Assembly: GCA_037367405.1 (NCBI GenBank)
Contig: JAZKJV010003357.1
Span: 868,001-932,000, forward strand
Direction of reading: 5' to 3'
DNA length: 64,000 bases
Source: Ottelia alismoides
Lineage: Eukaryota > Streptophyta > Magnoliopsida > Alismatales > Hydrocharitaceae
Shown: positions 32,923 to 46,400 of the stretch, one piece after another
Numbering within the stretch: position 1 is the stretch's first letter
How the letters are laid out: each line of letters starts with the position of its first letter
Made by a program: the position numbers and the translations under genes
Notes under the pieces: generated by a model
Told to the model about the DNA's origin: nothing
What the model saw: only the letters and a program-made list of their open reading frames with translations
Database searches by the model: none

Positions 32923-35900
32923 CGATGAATCCTTGATCATCACTCTTTATTCTTTTATTTTAGCTATTTATCTATGCAAAGCATCATGTAAATAGATGTA
33001 AATACAATAAGTTAGCATTATGCATGCATTTGTTAATATTGCATAATTAGCATGTATTTGTGCAAAAATAAAAGAATAAAGAAAAAGAAAAAGGAAGGAG
33101 GTATTTAGAATAAATTCACAGTGACCCGAACCCCAAGAGAAGGTCAAGCATTGACCTGATCGCCAAATAAAACAAGTAGCGAGAGATAGGGCTCACTCTA
33201 TATTGTATATTATTATTTATACATATAAATAAGTATTTTTGACAAAATCAAAATAAAATTATCTTTATACCTCCTTGTATATAATCCCAAAAATAAAACA
33301 GATATTAGAAAAATAAAACAAAAATAAAAATAAAATCCTCCTTACTTGTAAAAAATACATGTATATATGTCTTACTATCTATTTCTTAGACACCTATAAA
33401 TAAATAATAAAAATCAAATAAAAATTATTTTATAATCTAAAAATTATGTTATAAATAAATAAAATATATAAAGTGGGGTATTTATGTAAAAATAAAAACA
33501 CAAAAATAATTATACAAAATACATAGGTATATTATACATGTATATAATACACTATACTGTATAAGGATTAATTTATTTTTCAAAAAAATAAATAAAAATC
33601 ATAGAAAAAGTTTGAAAAATAACAAATATTTTTTCATTTTATACACTTTTTGATTTAAAATCATTTTATTTTTTATTGAATTTGTAAGTATTTTGTACAT
33701 TCGAATTATCTGATTGGTCCACGTCACTTTGTTGACTCGGGTCAATGCCCTCTTCCAGGCTTGACCCGACCCGATATCGTTCGCCGAACCAATTTCTCCA
33801 AATTCTTCCGTCGGATCATGCATCCCCTTACCTCGATTCTTCACCCGTGGCCTCTCCTTGGATCCAAGACCCTCACGAATCCCTAGGAAGGCACGAATCT
33901 TCCTAGGGTTGCGTGCCCTCGCCCGTATCCTCCAGCCTCTTGGGAACCCTTTAAATCCTCTTCTCTGCCTCCCAAGAGAGGTAGCTCGTGCCTCACGCCT
34001 CCCTTCATCCCTATCCACCTCCAGTTGAGTGACATCTTCATGAGGGTCCCTTCGGATCGAAGCTTGGAGGAGCAGGCACGCTGCTCAGCCTCGTGGCCGA
34101 CGTGCGTCGTCGCGATCAGCCTCCCAGCCTTTCCACAGCTTGGTCGAGGCCATTACCTCATCGATCGCCTTTGCCTGAAGCTCTAGATCTTGCCTAGGAC
34201 CTTAGGTGCCCCCTATTTCCTTTACATTTTCCTATTCGCTCCAATCATTTCATTCACTACCGCCGCACTTTCATCTGCTCCGACCAGCTGGTCGGAGCCC
34301 TGATATCCACATCCATTTGCTCTGATCGAACCCCGACGCATGCTCCACCTTGCACTGTAGCCTGATCTCCCTTAGCCTCGTCCCTTAGGTCAAGATTAAG
34401 GACCAAATCTCCTCCCTCTTCTTCACCGGAGATCAAACCTAGCCCCACGTCGCTTCTTTGCATTTCGACTCAAATAATCTCGACCGGAGCTTCGACCTGA
34501 GTTAAGATTTCCTCTGCAGGTGTTTTGCATGCGCAGGGACTCCATTTACACCTTCAGAGGGTTATCCGGAGTAGCTCCAGGTCACCTTCACCGTCACGCA
34601 CATCCTATCGTCAGCTCCTCCATCGGACCCGTTCACTAGATGTGGGTGGCTTCCACGATTAGTCCTGACCCTCCCGATCGATCATTGGAGCCGAGGATGC
34701 CATCCTAGGATCTGGTGAAGTTCACCTCGGCCCTATTCTTCCAGACTCCTTCAGCATCGTCGGAATGGCCTTAATCCACCAGATCAGATCCAAGCCGTCG
34801 ACCGTCGCAGCTTTCCAGGTCGTTAGATCTGACACCTGACGCATCAAAGCCCCACATCCCCGACAGCAACTGAGGCATCAGATTTGACATCGCAGAGGAT
34901 CAGAGCCGCACGTCCACGCACCTCCAGCGTCCGCCACATGCCCCCCCCACGCGCACCGTACGCGCCTGCGAGGGTATATTTTATTTCCTTCACTACACTT
35001 TTTATGCTTTATTTTCTAGTTTGCTAAATAAAGTTGTATTTCGGACTTTTTGCATATTAGTCCATGATGTTTCTAGTATTTGCACTTTAGTCCTCCCAGC
35101 CTGAATGCACATGTACGATCACGTGCCTTGTGGTGTTTTTGCATATTTCATCCTGTACTTTCGGATGGTTACTGTTTGAATGAAAAGTTTTCTATATTTG
35201 TACTTATGCCCCTGTACGCTGGTTAATAGACATGTGCGTGTATTTCGTGGGATTTTGGCATGGATAACCCTAGACTTTTTACATGCATTATTACTTCGTC
35301 TTGAAATTTTAGGTTATTCGCAGATAGGTCCCTATAGCCTGTGTGTTTTGTTTTCAATCAAATAATTATCAAACCAACTCCAAAAATTCCGCAAAAATCA
35401 CCATTAGATCCTGTTAAGACTTTTGGTAATTTTTGTGACTCGATTTGATTTTATTTCATATTTTCTAAAAATAAAAAACTCCTAAAAATGTGTCTATCTA
35501 TTTTATAAAATATGAGAAAAATATAAAAAGACCTCCAAAAATTGTATAGAAACTCATGTATGTTGGTTTTGGTTTGTTTTCACCCAAGTATCATTTTTAT
35601 TTTATTATCTTTAGTAAAACCCCAAAAAATCATAAAAGACCAAAAACATTATAAAAATACTTAAAATTCCTAGAAAATTCAAAAAAATGAAATTACAGTT
35701 CCTGTAGGTAGGTAATTTTATTTACTTTATCATAAAAATTGCAACCAGGATATTTGGGCAATTTTAGCAATTTAATTTTCCTTTTGGTCAGAGTTGTAGA
35801 TTGAGTTTATGTTTTGTATTTGTTTTATTTTTATAAAATTATATAAAAAACTGAAAAATACCATAAAATCACCAAAAAAACACTTGCATATTTTAATAAT

Positions 35901-36261
35901 ATAAAAATATTTTTATTTAGAATTTTTTAGCATTTTTAGTCATAATAAAAATTGTTGACGTTTAGTTTTCTTTATCCTTTTATTTGATTTCTTATTAGAA
36001 AATAAAAAATTGCAAATTAAAAACTATAAAAAGATTCCTATTCTTTTCTGATTCTCGACTACTTCGTAGGCTTCGCTCGTGCTCCTTGTGTTCTACCCTG
36101 ATCGTTATATCAGGTTAAATAAATAGCGTAGATCACTACACTAGATTTTTGTGCTTGATCGTTTATTTCATGGTCTTATTTTCTTGATTGATTGTGCCTT
36201 TCGATTCGGGTCGCAACGACCTTTAGATACTACTGAACTTGAGTGCTCTGGCCAGTCATAA
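32923..36261 (+). repeat. RT-A 3' LTR
   Basis: It is 3,339 bp, collinear with the 5' LTR. The first base is mutated (CGATGAATCC) and the end reads CATAA where the 5' copy has CATCA. It is followed by the second GGTAT. The inverted W-box pair is at 33731-33746 with one changed base. No gene. Confidence 0.94.
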
Positions 36262-39090
36262 GGTATATATTGTATATTATATACAGTAAGGGGTATGGGT
36301 GCAATTACTGAGAAAGTTTGAGGTACATGAATATCTACAGAAACTAGAGGTTTCTGATGCAAATATCTCAGCAATCATGTGGTCTGCATATGCTGGTCCA
36401 CCGGCCAGAACCTGTTTGGAATAGCCACATATTCTCGGCCATGTGAGGCTTAAGCAGTGGGTGAAGGGCAATTGAGGATGCTGACACGAGGTGCGTCCAC
36501 GGCTGTTGGATGCGATTAAATCGAGCGAATATGCAGCTATTAGCTTGATGTGTTGCTAGTTGAAGCGTGTGCAATCAACTGCTGATTATGCGGCTCCTGA
36601 GAATTATGGAGTTCATGGGGATGTTCTTCCCCGATTATATGCAGGCAATGGCAATTTTAGATGAGTACTCGATCGGTTGGAGTGCCTGGGATACGTCCTG
36701 ATTGGAACTCCTTCGTATGTTGGTGGCGGTGAATAGATCTCTTGAAGTTGAAGATGGCTCTTGATCTGATAATTGACAATCAGCACAAATCAATAGAGGG
36801 GATGCAATCTGGAGCGTGCTTCCTCAGATGGGATGGTGATGGAACGTAAACATCCAAGAAGGTCGCCTCCGATTGGCTTCATACTTCAAAATCTTGTTAA
36901 ATCTGCATCTGCTCTTTACTGCTATAGATCCTAAACCTTCCCGATGATAGTCCGCATCGATCTTCAATGGCTAGAAGGTCTTAATCTCACTAGACCTCGA
37001 TCTAGGGACTCATGCTCCTAAATGCCAAGTTGACGCTCCAGATCTCGCTCCAGGTACTTCTTCTCGTACCTGCATAGTTATTGGACTTGCTCGAGGGTGT
37101 AGAAGCCTCGGTTGGGTATTATTACCATGGATTTAGAAGTGTAAATGTATGAGATCTCCAGTGAAGAAGGGGAATGGATGGAGGAGCTACTCGCAAGGAG
37201 GATCGGGCTCCAGTTTCCTGCCACCATGCGTGGCTGGAGGGAGGTAGATGTGACCGGAATATGGATAAACGAAACATTCAAAGATGAGATGGATTGGAGG
37301 TTTGATTCAAATCAAAAAATGATGAAAGTAGATGTAACAGAATGGAGAGGAGAAATCAGAGAGAGATAGAGAAAGGTGGGATAAAAATGGGAGGGATTGA
37401 GAGGAGCAGGGAATGAGAAGAGGAAGAGAAATAGGAGCTAACATGGACAGAGAAGATGAAGGACGTAGTACCTGGGAATGGAGCTCAGAGAACTCCGGGG
37501 GATAGCCTCAATGCGGCAGCGCAGAACGTAGAGGCTCTGCTCTCACTGCAGAGAACATCGGAGATGGAGATCACAGCTTCCTCTCTCCTCGCTACAACGG
37601 AGGTGAGCTCACTATCACTCGTCTACTTCGGAGCTTACTGGGGAGGAAGGATGGAAAATGGCAGATAGTTGACCTAAGGGGAGGTCGACGGGTATTTATA
37701 AGCGAGGGAGGAAGGGTCATCGGCGGAGGTGATGAGAGCGGGGAGGTTTGTCAGCCGGTCGTTGGGTTCGTTGGCAACGAGAAGACGAAGAAGGGGAAGG
37801 AGGCGACGTGCTTGGAGGGGAAGAAACAGGGGAGAAAGAAGATAGGAGGAGAGAGAAAAGAAATTAAAAATTAAAATAAATAATTACATTAAATAATCAT
37901 TAATAATAATAATAATTAATAATGTATTAAATTTCTAAATACATAATTAATAATTAAATATAATTAATAAATTATTTAGTAATTATTTTAATAATTAAGT
38001 ATATAATTAAGTAATTACTTAAATTAATAAATAAATGATTAATAAATTAATTAAAAGTTATTATTTACTTAAATTTAATAATAAAATAATAATATAAATT
38101 ACGGTGCATTGTACATTATACCAATACTGACCTGAAAATTGTGCTTCTCACATTAACTCCGATTTTAGCGAAACTCGTGTCATTTTGGAGATAATTGAAT
38201 TTTATGAATTTTAAAACTGAGTTTGCCAAATTCGGAGCTTATACGGCCGAGTTCTGAGGTCCGGAAAATTTAGGTAGCGGCTTCAAGGCTTCAGGTTTTA
38301 TTGGTATTTTAACATAGTTTTATTTATATATTTTATATACATTTTTAGAAGATTTTAGGAAAATAAATTAAGTTAATCGAATTTATAGTTATTTAATTAA
38401 AAATCTGGGAAAATTCTACATATATTATATATATACAACGGGTCCAAAACTCCAAAACATACTCGGTTTATTGTAATATTTTTTAATTATTTTAATAAAT
38501 AGTATTAAGTATAAAACAGATTTTAAAAGTGAGCTTGATCCGTTTCGAATTTTCTATAAATAGTTATGAACTTTGGAAGTCGGCTTTTGCGGCTTTTATG
38601 GTTCATTACGGTTAATTATTTTTATGATGAAATATTTTTTTGATATTTTCATAAAATATTATATATTTTTGTGAACAACTTTTACAAAAAAAGTGATTTA
38701 ATTTGAGATTGTATTGATGATAAATAAAATAGGTGAAGTATTTACATTGTGTAAAATGGGTAAATTATCTTTTTAATTTTTGTTTTCTTGATATTTTTGT
38801 ATGTTATGATTCTTATCTCCCCCTACTTATTTATTTTGTCGACCAAGGAAATATTGACCCAGTCTTGGGATTAGGATCAGTCTATATATTTCATTTTTAC
38901 ATCCTTCTTTTTCTTTTATTTTCCTTTTTATTTTTATTCTTTTATTTTGAATAAAATAAGTGTTAATTATGTAATATTGATATTTTTAGTTAGAATAATA
39001 ATTAGTTGGAATTAATTATTATTTTCATGTATTTTACCAAGGATTTTTGCCAAAATGAAAGAATAAAGGCGATGAATCACGGATTCATCA
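36262..39090 (-). repeat. RT-B 5' LTR, outer part (right of RT-A)
   Basis: The sequence resumes at the duplicated GGTAT and matches 11340-13378, apart from an extra block at about 37070-37900 missing from the 3' LTR. Its outer end GATGAATC-ACG-GATTCATC (39071-39090) is self-complementary. Confidence 0.92.
37668..37702 (-). promoter_or_regulatory. RT-B LTR promoter: TATA box and W-box-like pair
   Basis: On the minus strand CTTATAAATA (37702-37693) is a good TATA box. Directly downstream of it in that reading lies the pair GTCGACC (37689-37683) and GGTCAAC (37674-37668). Confidence 0.6.
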
Positions 39091-39095
39091 TTAGA

Positions 39096-42000
39096 CCTAT
39101 TTGAAAATTTTGTATTATGTAAAAATACTTGTATTTGCTATTTATAAAAATTAAATTCCACATAATCGCAATGTTTGGATTCATAAAATCACTAAAAATT
39201 TCGTGTCTCATACAAAAATCTCAGAAATTCACAATAGCTTAGTATTGCATCATTTAACATTCTATCTAAGTTCGATAATTTTCTAAACTCGTTGAAAAAT
39301 TGCGAAAATACCTCTGAACTTGGTCGTATTTACATAGTCACATGTATTTACTTGTAAAATCAAAAAAAAATATCCTTGAAAATCCTACAATCTTCATGCT
39401 AGAAATTAGTCTGGAGTAATTGTTGCCTCCAAGTGGTAGACCTTAAGCTTTCCCAGTTAAAAAATAAAACAGTCGTATTGAAGTGCTTGATACATTTTAA
39501 AGTACAGTTTTGATAAATCGTTGTATTCTCATGCTACAACAAAAAGATCGAACTGATAAAGGATGTCTATTGAATTGTCAATAGGTTGTGGAAATCAATT
39601 ATAGCTCGGACTAAGGATTTAGCGGTCTTGGTGACAATGCCCTGGTTTGTGCCCTACGCCATTTTGGACTTTGATAAATCACAGTATTCTCATGCTACAA
39701 CAAAAAGATCGAACTAATAAAGGATGTTTAGTGGATTGTCAAGAGGTTGTGGTAGTCAATGATAGTTCAGACTAAGGTTTTAGCGATCTTGGTGATCAAT
39801 GCCCTGATTTGTACCCTACGCCATCTTGGACCTAACTTTAAATTGACATCTATCATTATTATTTTATTTAAAAAATCATCTTGTAGAACAATTAATTTTC
39901 TACATTATGGTTATTCTTTGTAGTTTTGTGAACATTAATTAATTTATTCTAATTATTATGGTGAAATTTATTATATTTTGTCCAGTTTGTATTATGAATT
40001 TCATGGTAGGCAATTTCGTGCTATAAAAATTCAAGAAAATCACTTAAGGTAATTGTATTTTGTTATATGCCCAAAAAATAATCTCATTTTCATGTATCAT
40101 TTTCCTTAAATAAATTGTTTTGTAATTTCTATAATTGAATTTTAATAGACTCCTCGCTTAGCATTTTTAGAGAAAAAAATGTTGTTCTAAATCCCTCATT
40201 ATTAAAGCTATTTGAAAATTTTTGTATTCTGTAAAAAATACTTGTATTTGCAATTTATCAAAATTAAATTACTCATAATCACCAAATTTGCATTCATAAA
40301 ATCATTAAAAATTCATGTCTCATTAAAAATCTCAAAAATTCACAATATCTTGCTTTTGCACCATTTAACATTCTATCAAATTTGATATTTTTTTAAATTC
40401 TTTATATTGAAAATTTGCTAAAACACCTCTGAACATGGTCGCATTTACATAGTCACATTTATTTGCACATAAAATCCAAAAAAATATCCTTGAAACCCCT
40501 AAAACTTCATGCTAGAAATTAGTCTTGAGTAGTTGTTGCCTCCTGGTGATAGACCTTGGGCTTTCCCAAGTAAAAAATTAAAAATGCATTGAATGCTTGA
40601 TACATTATAAAGTGTAGTTTTGATAAATCGTTGTATTCTAGTGCTACAATAAAAAAATCGAACTAATAGAGGATGTTTAGTGGATTGTCAAGAGGTTGTG
40701 ACAGTCAATGATAATTTAAACTAAGGTTTTAGCGATCTCGGTGATTAATGCCCTGGTTTGTGCCCTGTATCATCTTGGACATTGATAATTTGTTGTATTC
40801 TCATGCTACAACAAAAAGATCGAACTAATAGAGGATGTTTAGTGGATTGTCAGGAGTTTGTGGTAGCCAATGATAGTTCAGACTAAGGTTTTAGCGATCT
40901 TCGTGATCAATTCCATGGCTTGTTCCCTACGCCACCTTGGACCAAACTTTAAATTGCCATCTGTCATTATTATTATTATTTAAAAATTTCATCTTGCATA
41001 TTAATTAATTTTCTACATTATGGTTATTTATATATTTTTTGTGAGCATTGATTGATTTATTCTAACTATTGTGGGGAAATTTAGCATATTTTTCCCAGTT
41101 TGAAATATGAATTTCATAGTAAACAATTCCTCGCTCTAAAAGTTCAAGAAAATCACTTAAGGTAATTGTATTGTGCTATATGTCCAAAACTAATCTCATT
41201 TTCATGCATCGTTTTCCTTAAATAAATTATTAGATGATATCTGTAATTGAATTTTAATAGACTCCTCACTTAGTACTTTTAGGAAAAAAATATTGTTCAA
41301 AATCTCCCTTTATTAGAGCTATTTGAGAAATTTTGTATTCTATAAAATACTTGTATTTACTATTTATCAAAATTATATTCCTCATAATCACTGTGTTTGC
41401 ATTCATAAAATCCTTAAAAATTCATATCTCGTCAAAAAAATCTAAAAAAAATCACAATAGCTTAGTTTTGCATCATTTAGCATTATGTCCATGTTTGACA
41501 ATTTTTAACTCTTTCGATTGAAAAAAAAATGCTAAAACACATCTGAACTTGGTCGCATTTACATAGTCATATTAATTTGCATATAAAATTCAAAACAATA
41601 TCCTTGAAAAAAAAACTTCATGCAAGAAATTAGTCTTGAGTAATTGTTGCCTATCGGTGATAGACCTTGGGCTTTCCCAAGTAAAAAATAAAAAAACTGC
41701 ATTGAATTGCTTGATACTTTTTGAAGTGTGATTTTGATACATCGTTGTATTCTCATGTTACAATAAAAATATCGAACTAATGGAGGATATTTATTGGATT
41801 GTCAAGAGGTTGTGGTAGTCAATGATAGTCCAGACTGAGGTTTTAGCGATCTTGGTGATCAATGCTTTGGTTTGTGCCATTTGCTATCTTGGACTTTGAT
41901 AAATCGTTGTATTCTCGTGCTACAACAAAAAGATCGAATAGAGGATGTTTTGCGGATTGTCAAGGGGTTGTGGTAGTCAATGATAGTTCAGACTAAGGTT

Positions 42001-42186
42001 TTAGTGATCTTGGTGATCAATGCCCTGGTTTGTGCTCTACGCCATCTTGGACTTCGATAAATCATTGTATTATTGTGCTACAATAAAAAGATAAAACTAA
42101 TAGAGGATGTTTAGTGGATTGTCAAGAGGTTGCGGTACTCAATGATAGTTCAGACTATGGGTTTAGTGATCATGGTGATTTATGAA
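39096..42186. repeat. 1,111-bp tandem array, units 1 (end) to 3
   Basis: The marker CTATTTG recurs at 39097, 40208 and 41319, exactly 1,111 bp apart. GGACC markers at 39828 and 40939 give the same period. Each unit ends with 161-bp subrepeats starting GATAAATC or a variant: 39512, 39673; 40622, 40783; 41736, 41898, 42058. The third unit has an extra subrepeat. No coding potential was found. Confidence 0.93.
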
Positions 42187-43474
42187 TTCATGATTCATTA
42201 ACATTCTGTCTGCATTTTATCTTAAAACCCTTAACAAATACATGTAAATATTCATTAATTTCCATCTTTTATCAAAACCACATTCGTGAATAAAAATGCA
42301 CTTTTATGCATCAAAATCATGTAAATAAATAAAAGAATAAAAATAAAGAAAACAAAAAAGAAGGCAGATTGTAGATATGTATATATGTACAATATGACTT
42401 ATATAATATAAATATAGCTCAAAGATACATTTATATAACCTAATTCCAAGACTAATTCAGCATGGATTGATCAACAAACAAATAAGTAGGGAGAAATAAG
42501 GAAAGAAAATAATAAAAAGATTTAATTATACACTTCACATATTCTTCATTATTTATCAAATAATTATCAAATGTTCATTGATTTTTAATTAATTCATATG
42601 TGCGTATTTTTAACCAAACTCTTTTCTTAATTATTCCTAAAAATGTATAGAAAAATATAAAAATGAGTCAAAATATTATCTTGTAAATAAGTCAAGAAAT
42701 CGAACTTTTAAATTGTCAAATTCTCAACTTCCGAACATCATAAAATTCTCATACGAACTCCAATTTCACTCTACTCACCATTAAAGTTCATAAAATAACA
42801 TTCTCTAATTAATGAAGGTGATGTTACTAAAATCGGAGTCCGTTTGTAAAAAGTCGGTTTTGGGACCTAATGACAATAGGGATTCTAGTTATTTATTTTA
42901 TCTAAAACACATTATTTATAGTTTTAATGATTTTAGAATTTTTAATTAGTTTTTTTATCTTGTATTTTAACCACTATTTATTTGAGAATTTTATGACATT
43001 ATTTACTATTCTAAATAAATCAAAAACACTATTTTATAGATGAATTGGAACTGTGTAAATTATACCTGTATTTATTAATATACTTTAATTAATTAATTAA
43101 ATTCCACAAAAAATTCACATATACTTTATGTATTATTTTAAAAATTAATAAAATATAAAAATAAGGTATTATTTATTAATTTATTAAATTAAAAATCAAA
43201 TACATATTTATCAAGTGTTATTTATATCTATTTATTAATATTATATCTATATATCATAAATTATTTATATTTATAAAAATTAATTACTCCATAATTTAAA
43301 TAAATAATTATTTATATTTTTATTTTCTATCCCTAATCAAAATAACATAATCTATTATTTAATATCTAATTTATAATATATTTATACCATCTGGCCAACC
43401 AGGTGCTGACACATGTCAGCACCTAGTTCATCTTCCTCAAGAACAGGTTGTTGCCGACTGTTCTAACCAGCCAC
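42187..43474 (+). repeat. RT-F: truncated Ty3-type LTR, plus strand
   Basis: It begins TGAATTCATGATTCA, and its next ~300 bp resemble the start of the RT-B LTR read on its own strand (ACATGTAAATATTCATTAATT, then AAAAGAATAAAAATAAA, GAAGGC, then TTGATC.ACAAA.AAATAAGTAG). It is cut at 43474 by RT-C, so its other end lies outside the window. A perfect hairpin AGGTGCTGAC/GTCAGCACCT is at 43401-43424. Confidence 0.7.
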
Positions 43475-46400
43475 TGATAACAGAGGAAAATCGATCTGAA
43501 GTCGTGTCAATCCACAAGGCGGACAGACATTCGCTGATTTGACCTCAGATGAAATCCTCGGTTAATCAACAATTAACCCACAATAGAAATAAAGCAAAAA
43601 AACCAAAAGTGTGGAGTTAAAATTTAATATAACTCTACATCAAACATGTATAGGTGTAAGCATGTGTAGAGGTCGAACACTTGGAGCAAACGGTAGGAGG
43701 AGGCAAAATACAATGCGCAAAATTTTCATCTTTTGTCTCTTGTCCATTTTATTACTTTTGTAGGTTTTAAAATTTATATATATTTTTATTTAGTTATTCG
43801 TTTTATAATTTTGTATTTCTTTTTGTATTTTTAATTTTTTTATATTTCTTTTTGATTTAAATATAATATATATATATGTATATGTATATGTATAAGTACA
43901 ATATATGGTATATATAGATACTATATAGATAAAAATATGTAAAAATGAATAAAATACAGTAAATATAATGTTTTTACAATTTTCATATTTTTCTAATTTT
44001 TTGGTTATTTTTTTGGAATTGTTGCTAATTTTTATGTATTTTTAAAGTCAAAAATATCCCAAATAAGGGATTAATAATAAATCCAAAATTAATTAGGTTT
44101 TTAAAATAATAAATAGTACCAAAAATTATCCAAATTGATTTTAATATATAAATAATAATATATAGATAATTATACAAAAGAAAAACATATTTTTGGTATT
44201 TTTATAGAATTTTTATATTTTTTGGTGGATTTTAGAGCTTTCTGTTTTTTATCATTTCCTTTTTGTATGTTCGGGGGTTTTATTTTTCGGACTCAATAAA
44301 TGCTAAAATATACTATATATAATTTTTTTGGAATTTTCAAAATATTTTTATATTTTTTGGTATTTTATAAATTAGACAGGGATTATTTAGATTCTTTTGA
44401 ATTTTAATAAATAGATTAAATGTAAAAAATACAAAGCGGACACGTGGCATGAAAGTAAAATACATGAAGCATCTAATCCTATTTTTGTGGATTTTTAGGA
44501 GCAAGTTCGCTATTTTTAATAAATAGATAAAAGCTACAAAAATACATGTCCTTTTAGGGGCATAAATGCAAATAAAATAACATCAGGGGCATAGGTGCAA
44601 TTTAGAATGTTACTTTTATTTTATTGGATTATTTAATAAATACAAAACCACCAGGTCTATTCATGCAAAATACCCGTCACGTGGGACTACACGTGATGTA
44701 GGTTGTGAAGGACCAAAACGCAAATACAGGAAAGTTTAGGAATCTCTCGATAATTTTTATAAAATATGCTTTAAATTTTATTTAACGAAATAATAATTAC
44801 AAAAACTTACAGGGGCATCCCTGTAATTTCTCCACCTCACGTGGGATGGCACGTGAAGTGTCGTGGGTTGGACCTAAATGCAAATAAAAAAAGTTCAGGG
44901 CGTCCAATGTAAAATGTCCAAATTATTTATAATGTTAAATTTTATTTACAGGACTAATAATGAAATACAAAAATGGTGGGGCATAATATGCAATGTACCC
45001 CTACTAGGTGCGAATCGGACGGTTCTGGCGCCTTTACTTGCACGTATCGCTCGCTAGTGGCCCGATGACGATTCACTGAAGGACACATGAGATTAGATCA
45101 TGGATTGCGATCTGACGGCTGATGCATGCCACGATCCTATGGCTCTGGTGTGATCTGGGGCCATCTTTTTCATCCGACGGCAGGGAGGGACTGAGGAAGA
45201 ACAGGGAGGAAGGTTCTCCTGGGAACTTCCTCTAGCGAAATCTCCCTCCCCCATCGTTCTCTTCTGCTCCAAAGGGGCTCCGAACTCTCCTGGGACTGTC
45301 CTCTACAAGATGGGGATGTCAGAAAGATCGGAGGATCACTGGAGCACCACCACGAGGTCGGAGAAGAAGTGGTGCTCCAGGTACCTCCGGTGAGGCGTAA
45401 TATCACCTCCCGGTGCCTCTAAAAGCTCATAGGACCTGCAAGAAAAATTCCTGGGTCAAGGGAAAATTACCTCAACCCGTTGAGAGGTGAAATAGAAGCG
45501 GGGGAGTCGATGTGGAGGCTACTCCAGCGACGCGGAGGAGTTGAGGCGGCCAAATCTCGATCCCAAGGGATTCGAGTGGAATGGAATGGGTGGTGACGTA
45601 GGGAAGCGATGGGGAAAGAAAATGAGGGCAGTCAAGGGGTCGGTCAACAGTGAAAAGTTCACCAGAGTGGAGCTCCGACGAACTACGAATCTTTGAGTTT
45701 ACACTAAACACCTAGGTTAAACATTAAAATAAATGAGTAATTAAAACAAGCAAATGAAAATCTAACTAAAAATAATAAAAGTGCACAGCTCAAACCTGGC
45801 TGGAGCCAAGGAGCAGAGACGCCGCCGGAGCGTCGCCTTGGGTGCACCTCCCGCCTCCGCGAGCATCCTGGACCTCAGAGGATCCTCTACTGTCACGAGA
45901 GTACTTCTCTTTGGTCGAGATCTGGAGCTTTAGGGCTTGGGGGATGACCAAATTTGGAAGAGGAGGCGGAGGTTCTTATTTATCAATAATGATGGAAACC
46001 CTTATTGACTGGGGCAAATCGATGAATCGAGCATATGTACAAGCGAGAAAAGGGGTCGGCGTGGATCCTGGAATAATGACGAAGAAATCTGATCAGCTAG
46101 GTTTCGGCAGAAAGAAAAGCTGCAGCTCCCGCGCTAAGCTAACTATCTTCAATCAGTAACTCCCTCCAGCTGAGAGGTCAGCAGCTGAAGCTAGGTATGT
46201 TGATGACCATCAAAAAAGATATAAGGGAACAACGTAATCATAGGTCAGCATTTTCCACTTCTCGACAACCAAAATGGGATAAGGGTGGGAATCGCGTGTC
46301 TTCTTGGATAGTTAGAGCTCTTGCGCTTGTTGTTCAGCTATCACTGATTAAGGAGATGATGGGCACGCGTAGAAAGAAGAGGTTTGATAAATGCTCGACC

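Larger units (their letters stand above)
19517..36261 (+). mobile_element. RT-A: full-length Ty3/gypsy Athila/Tat-like element, decayed
   Basis: This 16.7-kb element lies inside the RT-B 5' LTR. It has LTRs of 3,317 and 3,339 bp, a GGTAT duplication on both sides (19512-19516, 36262-36266), a tRNA-Asp-type primer site, gag, protease, reverse transcriptase, RNase H, integrase with C-terminal domain, a 2-kb 3' non-coding region and a polypurine tract. Many stops and frameshifts make it inactive. By hand the first ~240 bp of the LTRs differ at about 14 sites (roughly 6%). Confidence 0.95.
10490..39090 (-). mobile_element. RT-B: Ty3/gypsy Athila/Tat-like element, minus strand, gag-PR only
   Basis: The LTRs are TG..CA and the 5-bp duplication TTAGA flanks the element (10485-10489 and 39091-39095). 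The element reads right to left: 5' LTR (39090-36262 plus 19516-18682, split by RT-A), primer site 18680-18663, gag, protease, 3' non-coding region, polypurine tract, 3' LTR 13378-10490. No reverse transcriptase, RNase H or integrase lies between the protease and the 3' region, so it is non-autonomous. A hand comparison of about 190 bp at the LTR ends shows roughly 10% difference, making it older than RT-A inside it. Confidence 0.92.

Noticed and set aside
39512..42186. CRISPR-like array in the 161-bp repeats
   Set aside because: The repeats are long, contiguous and have no short unique spacers; the sequence is plant.
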